Assembly (NCBI RefSeq): GCF_003286085.1
Contig: NW_020825288.1
Span: 23,374,001-23,438,000, forward strand
DNA length: 64,000 nt
Origin: Drosophila persimilis
Taxonomy: Eukaryota; Arthropoda; Insecta; Diptera; Drosophilidae
Direction of reading: 5' to 3'
The notes beneath the pieces were generated by a model. It had not been told where the DNA came from. It worked only from the letters and a program-made list of their open reading frames with translations, and did no database searches. The translations under genes were made by a program, and so were the position numbers. Below are positions 11,832 to 22,625 of this stretch, piece after piece (within the stretch, counting starts at the first letter, position 1; each line of letters opens with the position of its first letter).

Positions 11832-13401
11832 ATGATGCTGGCCGCAGCCGGTCTACCGGCCTACGATGCCGGTAAGATCAACAGCAACCCGAGCAACGGG
11901 ACGGCCGGTGGCGTTGGTGGCACAGTGGGCACTCCCTCGGCAGTGGGTGCCTCGCGTCCCAGTGCTGCCAGTGCACTGATGAAGACCCTATCCGTGCGAC
12001 TGCATCGCGGCACCGAATTTATCAAGGATACCGTGCAGAAGGCCCTCGTCATGTCAGCGCCAGCACCCGTGGCCCCGGCCCCGGTCCCATCACCAACCCC
12101 ACCACCAGTTGGATCCGCTGTGCCGCCGGCAAAGCCCATAACGCTGACCAGTCAGACGCTGAAGCGGAAACTGGCCGGAGCGGGCGGCTTGATGGGCTGC
12201 GGCCCGAGTCGCATTACATCGATCACCGCCAGCTCGAGCAGTGGACGCTTCATTCTGGCCCATGCCAACAGGAAGCCCGCTAGCCAGGTGCCGACGGAGG
12301 CGTACCTTAAGGTCTACACGGTGGCACCCACTGAACTGCATCGCTCGGCAGCGGCCCGCGTACGTAATCCCAGCACTGATAGCTTACTCATGGATCTATG
12401 CCAGTTTAAGCCCATCCGGCCCATGCCTTTAACGCCAATAAAAATGTAAGTCTTGTAGATATATTTTTCGGAATCGATCAAACAATATACTCAAAATCTC
12501 TATCGCTCTTTGCTCTGGCAGCAACAAATTCCGCGGCTTTGAACTGAAACGACCCAAATTTGTGCCCGCCGTGAATGACAGCGAAGACGAGGACGACGAC
12601 GAGGATGATCCAGAGTCACTCCAAAAACCAAAGCCTAGGTGAGTATTGAGCATAATCGTCAGGAGCACCATCTTGAGTAAGTCTTTTGTTTGGTTCCTCA
12701 GCTCCGTGATATTGCTGCCGCATAAAGGTTCGGCGTTTGTGCCGATGCCCTATATAGCGAGCCCCAACACCACCGCCGCCGCCGCAATCACCGCAACCGC
12801 CGCCGGCACCGCCACCAGGAGCAGATCTCGCTCACACAACACTCACACCTCAGGCACAAGCGCAGACGAGCCCAAGCCAAAGCGTCGTCGTCGCGGTCCG
12901 CTGCTCACAGCCAGGCGACGCCGCACAAGAGCTGCTGCTGCTTTTGGGGCGCCCCCACCAGTCAACACATCAGCCTCTCCAGAAGAAGTATCAGCCAAAC
13001 CTGTAGCTCCTGTCAAACGCAGGGCAGCCACAAAGAGTGGACCAGCGAAACGCAGTCGTGCTGCAGCTGCCAATCCCACGCCAGTCGTTGCCACATCAAC
13101 CTCGCCGGATGAAGCATCCAAGGCGCCTGGCAAACGCAAATCATCAACGAAAAGGGAACCAGCGAAACGCAGTCGTGCCGCAGCTCCCGCAGCTGCCAAT
13201 CCCACACCAGTCACCACATCCACCTCTCCGGGAAGAGCACCCCGCGCACGGGGTAAACGCAAGACGGCCCCAGCCGAAGGCCCACAAAACGCAAAACGCA
13301 GCTGTCGTGGCTCCTCTCCAGCTCGTCCCTCGCCACCCATGACGCGTCAACGGGCCCGTAAACAGATCTCCGCCAGCAGCTGCCATAGTGGCAGCACTTA
13401 A
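11832..13401 (+). CDS. Basic Ala/Pro/Lys-rich protein, three exons, 476 residues, unknown function
   Basis: Exons 11832-12445, 12522-12638 and 12702-13401 are joined at GTAAGT/CAG and GTGAGT/CAG junctions whose phases agree, giving 476 codons. Two ATGs stand in tandem at the start; the first is used here. Residues 1-205 are Ala/Pro/Gly-rich with one conserved-looking helix, MKTLSVRLHRGTEFIKDTVQ (about residues 51-70). Exon 2 adds an acidic patch (SEDEDDDEDD). Exon 3 contains three tandem 41-42-residue units built around PV.TS.SP and (A)KRSR or GKRK, resembling histone H1-like or AT-hook-like basic tails. A nuclear, nucleic-acid- or chromatin-associated protein is inferred, not shown. No domain was recognised and no symbol is given. 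The polyadenylation signal is probably AATAAA at 14822-14827. Confidence 0.75.
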
Positions 13402-14850
13402 GTTTCATCTACAATCATCTCGGATGTTCGTTCAGTGGAACGTAATCCGATGCGGCAGCAACAACAATGGGAAAACTCTCCAAGTTCTAAGTCTTTTGGT
13501 TCTAGTTACTGTTTATGGCGAAGTCGTCTTCGAAAGCGCCTATTCGTGTGGCATTGTTCTGTAAAAGTGGGAGTGTAATGTAAACCCATCTCCATTCTGT
13601 AAGAACCATTTCTCCGAAAGGTTTTTGTTTAAGAGTTTGCCATTCAATGCATTGTTCTAGAGAAGATTAGGCTTTACCACTTTCCGATAGATATTCGGTT
13701 TTACTTTCAGCCATAGAGCGGGCTGAGAGAGATAGACATCCAGGCCTTACTTTCCCCACATTCAAGAGAAAGATCCAGGCTATACTTTCCCCCATTTTCA
13801 CTTTCCTTGAGTAGATACTAGATATATATGTTGCGGCATCAAAATCATTATGACTTGGTCTTCAAGACTGATATAACAACAAAGAATCCACTAACGAATA
13901 ACGAATATATGATATGATACTGATAATGATATGTATGCAAAAAAGAAAACAGAAGATTCAAGAATTTATGTTTAGCCACAGTCCTCATTAAAACGAAGAA
14001 CTTTAAGCAGAAAAAGTATTAAATGTATAAAGAAACAAAACCATGTAAAATGTAAGCCATTCCTGATATTCATATTTCAAATGAACAAGTGTTTTATTTT
14101 ATTTTATTTTGTTGTAACCATGATTATGATTATTTGTATTTGTTCGATGTACAAACAGAAAAATTGCAATGCTTTCGATTCGATTTTTTTCTATATATGT
14201 TGGCCTTTGAGGCAAAAAGATATCGATATCGAGATATGAGAGAGAGTTAGGAGAAAATTGAGAACAGGTGAAGAACAGATGAAGATGAAAAAGATCATGT
14301 AAACGCCACAACTACAATTAATTTTCCTACTTTAATTAAGTTTGTTAGAATTTATAGCTTAGAAAAAACAAAAACAAAAAACAAAACTAAACGATCCATT
14401 CATTAATCTAAATATAATAATAATATAATACTACCTAAATCTATCTGTAAGAGCAGCATATACATATATTTAGAGGTCAAATCAACTGTGTGTTGTGATA
14501 TGAACTAATTTATAATACCAAGCAAAAGACAACCAACCAACCAACCGACCCCCCAAATGATAAATTGCTTGATCCCAGACAACACATATCCATCCCACTC
14601 TCAGTCTCGCAGAAACCACATTCATAGCAGAACAGATGCAGAAAACGTTGATATCATTAAAAAGTAGTGAAGGAAAAAAAAAACAAAATCCAAAATTAAA
14701 ATTTTCAAAACAAAAACCATGAAAAATTATAAAGAATTAGCCTTAAGCTAAAGACAATTTCCAGAGATTCCAAACAAAAGCAAAATTACTTAAACACACA
14801 GCGAGTTGTATGCGATGCGTCAATAAAAATCCCTAAAAATATTTACAACA
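13402..14850 (+). other. Long 3' UTR of the 11832 gene
   Basis: AT-rich with no open frame of interest. AATAAA at 14822-14827, followed by AT-rich sequence, is a plausible polyadenylation signal and would give a 3' UTR of about 1.4 kb. Between it and the BBS5 stop codon at 15372 lies a further 0.5 kb of AT-rich DNA that includes the 3' UTR of BBS5 (TTTATT, its polyadenylation signal in reverse, at 15252-15257). The two genes are therefore convergent. Confidence 0.5.
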
Positions 14851-15371
14851 CTATCCATTTGATTGATGTACGGACATAAGTGTGCTTCCATCTTCAATCT
14901 TTTTTTATACCTTGCTATTCCTTCAATATCTTTTCTTGAAATATGCGAAATCTTCGATCCAATGAATGATTTCAATTACGGTCCTTAAACATTCAGTTTC
15001 CTTAAATGTTCTTTCTTTAAATCATTTCGTATCATCAATTTCACTTCAATTTTTGTTCTGGAAGAAGAAATCTTCTTTTAATTACAGAAATCTTTGACGA
15101 AATCCTTCCTTATTATCTGTATTAACATTGTCTTCGGCTTCGACTGAACTTTCCTGGATTTCATGCTGAATGCCCTTACCCTTAAATTTATCTTTCCAAA
15201 ATCTTTAGTTAAATCTTTGCTTTCCAATGTATATTTCAATCTAATCTATACTTTATTAACTTAAGAGAAATCTTGTTTGTTTTCAATAATATACTTCTAT
15301 TTATGTAAATATTACCTGCCATTCTTTCAAATGACTTTTCTGTCTATATTTCTTTTGATCTCTCTTCCAGA

Positions 15372-16790
15372 TCACTCCTCGAAAGTCTCCATTTTGGTGG
15401 GCATGACATTCCACAGATCCTGCAGCTTGTATCCCTCCCGTATGCGCTCCATGGCAAAGCCCAGCTCCTTGCAATACACCGGCTCCCTGTCCGACTGATC
15501 CGTATTGCTGTTCGACACACAACCCTCCGCCAGATAGCTATTCAGTTTGGTATTGATTTCGCGCTCTTGCCGCTCGTCCAGCTCCTCGAAATTCTCGATC
15601 TTGAATTGCGTGGCCTGGGCCGCCTCCTCGGCGGCATCCGCCAATCGCTGGCGTGCATCCTGGGCATCGTAGTGGATCCCAAAGTTCGGCTGCTCTATGT
15701 AGACGGTGTGCAGCGAACAGAGCTCCTTGAAGAGTTCGTTCAGCCGGTCGGCGGGATCGATGCGGAAGCCGAGTACATAGCCGCCTCCAGTCTCGGCCGT
15801 TTGGATGACCAATGCAGGACCATACTTCGACTCTCGGACACGTAGCTGGAAAGGGAAATGCGGTGGGAGATTGGGAAGATTCGAGCCTGAAGGATGATTA
15901 CACTCACGCTTTCAATCTGAAGATAGGGCAGGCTGATGTTAAAGGTCTCATTGGCATCAGCGAACCACACAAGACGTATGTTGGAGACAACAAAGCTGCC
16001 CAGATTTCCCTGATCGCTGGATAGATTCCAGACGCCCTGTACCTGGCTATAGACCTGCTCATCGGGCAGGATAATCAGTTGTCCAGAGAGTACGATGGCT
16101 CCTCGCAGCTTTAGGTCGCGATAGAGATACGTGCGTTGATATAATCTACAGGGAAATGAGAAACATCTGACGTGTAGAGAGTTTTATAAGAGATTGCCCC
16201 GTATTCCACTTACTGATACACATCAAAGACGCTGGCAAAGATGGGCTGTTCACGGCGCGCCGTCTCCCCGGACACATCCGTGAAGAGGAACTCGAAACGC
16301 GTCTCATTGCTGATGGCCAGAATGTACAATGCCTGACTGGGCATCCTGCCCTTGGAGTGCATGTGCACAATGCGGGTATTGGTGTTTCCAAACCTAGCAA
16401 ACCCAATGGCTGAAAAGTGGAGAGAGCGCCTTCAGTCTGATGTCCTAGAATCCCAGCATAGTTACTCACATAAATTGTACTTTTTGTGAACCAAGGAATG
16501 CCAAATCACTCGAAGATTGGTGACCATTAGGCGGCCCGTGTCCCCGGGATTTCCCTTGCTGTCCTCAATGTGATAGATGTAGTCCAGCACCTTCTCTCCG
16601 GTGCGTAGTCGAGTGTGCCTGGAATTTATATACATATCCACTGATAGCTGGGGATTCTTCTCCATCTCTCTCTCTCTCTCTCTCGCTGGATGACTTACAG
16701 ATGAGGCGTATCAAACTTGACATCCTTGTCCTCCCAAAGAAGCTGCAGCTGTGGCTGCTGGCCATCGGTCTGTCCCAGAGATTTCAACAT
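15372..16790 (-). CDS. BBS5, BBSome subunit, five exons, 382 residues
   Basis: Minus-strand exons 16790-16699, 16618-16470, 16409-16214, 16145-15908 and 15845-15372 join with consistent phases into 383 codons. The product matches BBS5 throughout. The N-terminal part has LWEDKDVKFD, IYHIEDSKGNPGDTGRLMVT and NLRVIWHS. The middle has GVWNLSSDQGNLGSFVVSN, then VWFADANETFNISLPYLQI and GGGYVLGFRIDP. The C-terminus has DREPVYCKELGFAMERI. These form the two PH-like (DM16) modules that bind phosphoinositides. Human BBS5 has 341 residues; the fly protein is longer mainly in a Gln/Glu-rich segment before the C-terminus. BBS5 is part of the BBSome that moves membrane proteins in cilia; in flies it is expected in ciliated sensory neurons. 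The start was chosen because the first exon restores the conserved LWED segment. Confidence 0.95.
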
Positions 16791-17655
16791 TTTAAGAATG
16801 AAATTTCCACTTTTGTTGTGTCTTCCTCCTTAAAACCGTTGCTAGGCAACTTTGTATACCCTTTGAAAGGTTATTATTGCCTTTAACAGAAGCTTTTCAT
16901 TCAATTAAGCTACGATGTAGCTTTAATTCAAAAATCTCAAGTCTGTTCATCTCTTCACTATGTTTCGATTTTGATGGCAGTCCAGCAATATACGAGCGGG
17001 AACCTTGTGAATAAAATTTCATACCCGATACTGAGTTAATTATAAATGTATGTAGCCTTATGATTTATGTATCCTATAAAATATAATTTATAATATATAT
17101 TGACATGAGTGATGGAAGCCTGTACGACCAAGTTGCCAGCAAAGATTACCCGACGTCCCTTAGACGGTAAGCACACGATCCTCCTTCCTTTGGAAGCAAC
17201 TTCCCAGTGAAATGCTTTACCTCCTCATTCCACCTAATGACCTATTTGAATAGAATTTAGAACAATTAATTCTAAATTTTGTATTTTCATACATATATGT
17301 ACGTATATATTTGACTAAACTGTAGAATAATAAGTACAAAACTTATGCTCTGCTTACTCGTATCAAAGTAGAAAAGGTTCGGCTGATCATATACTTATAC
17401 TCAGACTATAAGTCAAGATTCCCCAAGAGGAAATGGTGCCTTAATTTATATAGAATAGCAAAGCTAAATTGGAAATGTTTCTCATTGATTCTCGTTCATT
17501 GTTTAGAATATTGCAAATCGTTTGGCTTAAACATTAGGACTTTCATTCGGGGGACAGACAGTGGCAACAGAAGGCAATTCGTGTGGACAAATGTCGAATA
17601 CCGAAACGAAACTAATTCATACTTAGACTACAGCTTAAAGTGAGGAAGATCCCTC
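16791..17655. other. Intergenic: BBS5 5' flank and Gmppb 3' UTR
   Basis: No full gene is seen. The 3' UTR of Gmppb occupies the part just left of 17655. A short ATG frame at 17105-17169 (21 residues, MSDGSLYDQ...) ends at a TAA embedded in a good splice donor (ACG|GTAAGC, GT at 17167) and is described among the findings. CTATAAAAT-type and AT-rich sequence fills the rest. Confidence 0.4.
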
Positions 17656-19142
17656 TCACATGATGATCTGTGGCTCGGGCACACTGGCCGCGATGCTTTT
17701 GTGGGGCAGCACTTGGCCCCCATTCACATAGAGCTCATCCTTTACAATCACATCTTCGCCCAGCACTGTGATGCCCTCGATCCGCACCCAACGACCCACG
17801 GTCGAGCGCCAGCCTACGATGCAGGAGTCCAGCCAGGAGTGGGAGCGTACAATGGCACCTTTTAGTATGGTGGCACGCTTGATGCACACCCCATCCTCTA
17901 TGATTACATCCGGTCCGATGGTTACATTTGGCCCAATGCGGCAGCCTTCGCCTATCGTGGCTGTGGGATCCACCAGTACATTGCCGACGACTCCTGGTCC
18001 AGTGTACAGCTTCGGTGATTGCTTCTGACGCAGCGAGCTCAGGTAGAGGCACATGCCTAGAAGAGATATGCAGGAAGAGGGAGATCAATAATTGTCTTCT
18101 GTTCCTATCTGGAGCAGGGGTCTTCCCACGCGCGTAATCTACGTAATGAGCCTCCACTCAAACACTCAAACAAAAATCGCTCTATCAAACATTCTACGCG
18201 GTATTAGCTCTTCCGAGAAACATATAAGGAAAAGATAAATCAAACTCGAAAGAAACCAAAACATGATTAAAGAACGCACGACACTACGGTTGGCGATAAG
18301 GGTAATGAGGCAATTGAAGATAGGCGCCGAGACCCAGTCCACCACCAGTAATTCAGTGAGTCATCCTACCTGTAAGAAAATCTTTGGGCTGCCCAATGTC
18401 CATCCAGAAGCCGGTCAGATCCATGGCATACAGCTCCTGTTGCTCTGCCATGGCCGGAAATACCTCCTTCTCGATGGATGTGGGCTTGACCTCAATCCTC
18501 TCGAGCACCGATGGATTGAAGATGTAGATGCCGGCATTGATTTTGTTGCTGACAAACTCCTGCGGCTTCTCGATAAAGTTCTTTATGCAGCCGTCCTCGT
18601 CGTACAGCACCACACCATATTTGGAAGGCTCCTCCACCTTGGTCACGACAATTGTTCCCTCTTTGCCGTGATTTCGATGAAACTGCACCAGCTGCTTGAA
18701 GGGGAAATCACAGATCACATCCGAGTTAAGCACAAAAAAGGGTTCGGGACTGGCAGACAGTATCGATTTGGCCAGGGCCAGTGGTCCTGCTGTTCCTAGG
18801 GGTTCCGTTTCATGGGAGAATATCAATTCCACGCCCAGTTTGTCTGCCTCCACCTTCAGCTCCTTCTCCATTTGCTCAGCCCTATAGCTGACGGCGAGTA
18901 TGACCTGAATGAGCCAATTATTGGTTTATATAAATATATTACTCATAGTATTGCTCACTCACCTGACGGCAGCCGGCATCGACAAGTGCCTCCAGCTGGT
19001 GCAACAGAATTGGCTTATTGGCGAACTCCACCAGAGGCTTGGGCGTGCTGAGGGTGAGCGGGCGCAGACGGGTGCCATAGCCACCGACCAAGATGAGGGC
19101 ACGGGTGCCATTGCCGACAGTTGTGTTGGGAGAGCCGCACAT
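17656..19142 (-). CDS. Mannose-1-phosphate guanylyltransferase beta (GDP-mannose pyrophosphorylase)
   Basis: Minus-strand exons 19142-18963, 18904-18370 and 18056-17656 join in phase to 372 codons (371 residues; human GMPPB has 360). It makes GDP-mannose from mannose-1-phosphate and GTP, the mannose donor for N-glycans, O-mannosylation and GPI anchors, in the cytosol. Residues 20-37 carry the nucleotidyltransferase signature [18 protein letters not shown]. Further conserved segments are [13 protein letters not shown] (Mg-binding Asp), [19 protein letters not shown] and [15 protein letters not shown]. The C-terminal third is a left-handed beta helix of hexapeptide repeats ([20 protein letters not shown]). 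The extra N-terminal 15 residues precede the usual start at RALIL. The gene is divergent from the ZAD gene at 19943. Confidence 0.97.
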
Positions 19143-19942
19143 TTCCGTTTGATGTTAAGGTCTGTTCTGTTGAGCACTTGTGACACGTCAGAAATTCCGC
19201 AAGCAATGTTTTCCTCCGCACTGCTCGGGCGGATTGGGCCTGACGAGCAAGTGAAGTGAGCGGGGCGAACGTTTTTCTGTTTGACTTTAATTAATATCAC
19301 TTACTGTCTTTTGTTGTTGTTTCTGCTGATAAGAAGTTGATTCGTTTTTTATGACCTATTGCATTTGTTGGCGCTTTCCTATTGGGGGTGGGCGTTGTGG
19401 GTGTGTGCACCTGTAATCTTACTTTAAGCTTACTTTACTTTATGCCTAAAACTCTAATTTAACGTAAGGACACTTTATTCAGTTTAATATGTTGCTTAAA
19501 CTTCGGATTTTCGAATTTTCGGATGAAAAACAAACTAGAAAACAATTAAATAAATAAAGACATCGATACTCACTAGGGCTGCATTCCATCCATCGATAGC
19601 AGACTCGATGGTATCGATTGTATTGTACGTTTTTTTTAAATTTTGTTAGTACGTCTTTTTAAAACTTATAAACTTTATAATCTAATTGAATCGAATTGAT
19701 TACTTTTACAGCGAAAGTAACTCGACGCTTTGCGACGTAGAAGTGCAAACAAGTTTCTTGGGCCGTAGAGGATTAACAGAGTATTGGATAATGATTACGC
19801 GATTTGGCGCTTACAATGCAACAAGGCAAAACTTCCCATCTCTAAGAAAATATAATGACATTTACAAATTCTTTGAAAAAGAAAACAGCGCGTACCAAAC
19901 ACCTAATTGACTAATAAATTGGAATAAATTGGAAGCGAAAAC
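19143..19942. promoter_or_regulatory. Divergent promoter region between Gmppb and the ZAD gene
   Basis: This 0.8 kb stretch separates two genes transcribed away from each other. Around 19561-19620 are several ATCGAT/TATCGAT words (CATCGATACTCACT, CATCGATAGC, GGTATCGATTG), which resemble DRE and related motifs. TTACTTTTACAG at 19700-19711 is a good 3' splice site. It suggests that the ZAD transcript has a spliced 5' leader whose last exon starts near 19712. An open frame from 19686 lacks an ATG and is best read as leader sequence. Confidence 0.45.
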
Positions 19943-20788
19943 ATGGACGATTTAAAGAAAATGTGCTGCCGAATTTGTCTAAAAGACGCCGAGCCTCCAG
20001 TGGACATTTTTGCCAAGCAGAAACACGATGAGAGCTTGCCCTACGAGCCGGAAGACATTCCGGCCAATATGATTAAGGAGTGCACCGGGTTGAATGTGGA
20101 TGAAGGAGACGGCCATCATCAGCATTTATGCGAGCCATGCTTTAAGGCGCTGCGGAATGCGTATCGATTCAAGCGTAGGTACAGCCGGACCATGCGGAGG
20201 CATGCACCAGTGAAGAGAGAACCAACTGACGAGCAGACTTCCATAATTCCAAATGACGCGGCCCAGGAGCAGACTGTAAACGTGAAGAACGAGATAGATG
20301 TCGATGCTGTTGATTCCACTGCGCCGATTTTTAACGAGGCTGAAAACGACAACACTGCGGCGGAATATTTTGAGATCATCGAGACCGACGACTTGGACTT
20401 AACAAACATCAAAAGCGAGTAGGACGGGGACTTGGAGGAGATGGGCAACACCATTACCCCCGACACGCCGCTGATGAAGAGGCCTTTCACCATCAGGGTA
20501 GTAGCGCAGGAGGAGGATCCAGCGCCAAATATTGCCGGACCACCACCGCTCCACTACCAGTGTATACACTGTCCAAAGACGGTCCCAAAGAAGGTCCAGC
20601 TAATACTCCACAGTCGTTCCCACAAAAAGGAGAAGAGTTCAATTTCAAATACATTTTTGGATATTTCTCAACTTAAAAATGATAGCCGAACTGCTTTCTT
20701 ATTCTTCGACGAAAATTTGCCCTTGGTTGTTATGCCATTCAGGCTGAGCGATTTTAATAGCCGAAAGCTGGAGCAATTCGGGCTATAA
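19943..20788 (+). pseudogene. ZAD zinc-finger gene interrupted by an in-frame TAG
   Basis: The first frame (19943-20422, 159 residues) begins with a zinc-finger-associated domain: CRIC at residues 10-13 and LCEPC near residue 60 supply the four Zn-binding Cys. An acidic linker follows. The frame ends at a TAG (20420-20422) flanked by coding-like sequence (KSE, stop, DGDLEEMG). The same frame then stays open for 121 residues to 20788. It includes one canonical C2H2 finger, C-x2-C-x12-H-x3-H, reading YQCIHCPKTVPKKVQLILHS then RSH (about 20564-20628). ZAD proteins usually carry several fingers, so the C-terminus also looks shortened. A GAG-to-TAG change would explain the stop. Alternatives are stop-codon readthrough, which is common in flies, a polymorphism or a sequencing error. 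Confidence 0.7.
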
Positions 20789-22039
20789 TTGGTATTAATT
20801 ACTTAGTTAGTTACTTTTAATATGTATTTGATATACACCACACATAATATATCCATATATGTAAATTTTTTTCGGTTATTGAACGGTTTTAATAACTGAA
20901 ACGATTTTGAAACAGAAACACCGCGATTTTTCTTTTCAACCAACTAAAATCGTCACAATTGTTTGACATGCCGGAATACTACAAAAAAAATCGTTATTTT
21001 TTAAAAAATGCATTTCAGGACATGTTGCTGCATGTTTTTTTTGCAAATCCCGTTTCACTGTTTGCAACATTCAATTTGTAGGGCCCAGACTCATGTGTTG
21101 AGATATCGAGCAGCATTGTCCCGCAACATAGTCCGCATTCTGCATACCCTGGAAAAAAGGATATTGTGGAGTGGAGGAAATGTTTGTCGTCGCAGGCTCC
21201 AATATATGCAGAAACTGTCAGTCTCTGTTTCAAAGCTATTAAAAGGATATTTTGCAGTTTATTGTTTTCTTATGGAGACCAAGAATGAGTATCGGGATCA
21301 GGATATATACACGAAACTAATCAAATGATTAACGAAAATTTCTTTATTATTTACGTTTCAAATACAGTTTGTAAAACAATTTCTTCACATAAAATTAACT
21401 AAATGGGGTATACAAATGCCCATACTCCGGTTGATAAGCAACAAGTCTTCAAATTGACGTGTTGAAATTTTTTGTTTCAACTGTTTTAGTCAAAATATAA
21501 TAAAAAAGGAGTACTTAAAAGTAATTAATCTTGAACAAAATTTATTCATCAATGGCATGAAAATATGTGGGCAGAGTCTTAGTTAGCCAACATTATACAA
21601 CGGAATTACTCACTTACGTTTTATTTGTGTAAAAAAAAGCCAGTCAAGCAGAAAATTGAGTCATTAAACGCATAAAATTATGTGGGCAGGGCTGAGGTAT
21701 TATAAAGCTAGTAATATCTGACGGAATATCAAAAACGAGGACTATGGTTCCCGATCATGGACAGAGATCTATTAACCGATTGTAGACCAACAATGAACCG
21801 TAAAGAACTGTAGCGCAGTCCAGGTGAAAGATATCGTGGGGTGTTTTGTAGGTAAATAGGAAAGACAAGATGGATCTATAAGAAGTATTATTATTAGTAT
21901 TATTTTCCGCGGTTTATATCAAATTGTTATCCTGTTGAAGTGTACAGTATAAGTTTACAGTATATTTCGGTATTTATGTCAGTTGCTCGGCTGGGTAACC
22001 GTTTACGGTATTTGCAATAGTTTTCGGTATTTTTTAGGT
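20789..22039. other. Repeat-rich intergenic DNA
   Basis: No gene is supported. The stretch holds a segment at about 21046-21130 that resembles 28117-28195 (shared words GCAACATTCA.TTTGTA and CAGAC.CATGTG), repeat copy B at 21630-21752, and a run of GTATATTT/CGGTATTT words at 21950-22075. Open frames here are AT-rich and unconvincing. Confidence 0.45.
21630..21752 (+). repeat. Dispersed promoter-motif repeat, copy B (partial)
   Basis: This copy keeps the words GCCAGTCAAG.AGAAAATTGA, AAAATTATGTGGGCAGGGCTGA and ACGGAATATCAAAAACGAGGA in the same order as copy A, then breaks off before the terminal GGTATATT array. Confidence 0.7.
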
Positions 22040-22275
22040 CCAAAATTGAACCGCTGGTATATTTACGGTATATCGGTCTATAATGCTATATTTTGTCAAT
22101 TTCATCAATCTATTAAATTTCATTCTCAACGGTATATAGAAATCCAATAAAAGCAAGTATTTAGAATAGGCCAGTCAAGTAGAAAATTGTTTCACTAATC
22201 AGATAAAATTATGTGGACATGGCTGAATGTTATATCTAGCTAATATTATTCGACGGAATATCAAAATTTAACAAT
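22040..22275 (+). repeat. Dispersed promoter-motif repeat, copy C
   Basis: It starts with GGTATATTTACGGTATATCG, continues through TCAATTTCATCAATCTATT and AATAAAAGCAAGTATTTAGA to GACGGAATATCAAAA, and lacks the final array. It is followed within 30 bp by copy D in the same orientation, so C and D form a tandem pair. Confidence 0.75.
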
Positions 22276-22299
22276 AAGAACCTCTTTTGACGCAAAATA

Positions 22300-22530
22300 C
22301 AATAAAAGCAAGTATTTAGATTAAGCCAGTTAAGTAGAAAATTGAGTCATTAATCGGTTAAAATTATGTGGACATGGCTTAATGTTCTATATAGATGGTA
22401 ATATGCCACGGAATCTAAAAATTGAGGAATATGTATAATAGAACATGAGCTCGTCAGTATATTTACGGTCTATTTTTAAAGTAAGACGGTATGCCTCGGT
22501 ATATTCCTGAGGGTCGGACCGTATAATTTT
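22300..22530 (+). repeat. Dispersed promoter-motif repeat, copy D, abutting a promoter
   Basis: A nearly full-length copy that begins at AATAAAAGCAAGTATTTAGA and ends with CAGTATATTTACGG, a GACGGTAT word and CCTGAGGGTCGGACCG. Its end lies about 20 bp upstream of the GGTCACACTG core-promoter motif at 22546-22555. Confidence 0.75.
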
Positions 22531-22545
22531 TAACGATAAGTCCGC

Positions 22546-22555
22546 GGTCACACTG
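22546..22555 (+). promoter_or_regulatory. Core-promoter Motif 1 (GGTCACACTG)
   Basis: A perfect match to the Drosophila Motif 1 element (YGGTCACACTR), bound by M1BP at housekeeping promoters, usually close to the start site. A transcript starting here would have a first exon of roughly 70-80 bases ending at the GTAAGT donor at 22626. Confidence 0.7.
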
Positions 22556-22625
22556 TTGCTCGGGTCGTCGGAGGTCGGGGAATCTGTGAAAATTGTGCAA
22601 ATAATAATTAAAAACTAGCTCAAAG
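22556..22625 (+). other. Probable noncoding first exon of Hus1-like and/or ctrip
   Basis: The exon would run from the Motif 1 start region to CTCAAAG followed by a strong GTAAGT donor (GT at 22626-22627). Two downstream acceptors could receive it. One is CTGTGCAG at 25148-25155, directly before the Hus1-like ATG. The other is CTTTCTTTCTTTGCAG, ending at 31998, before the ctrip leader. Both may be used; the sequence alone cannot decide. Confidence 0.5.

Noticed and set aside
18263..18799. 178-codon plus-strand frame
   Set aside because: Antisense shadow of Gmppb exon 2.
19686..19910. 74-codon frame before the ZAD gene
   Set aside because: It begins at a TTG and spans a likely splice acceptor (TTACTTTTACAG); read as 5' leader.
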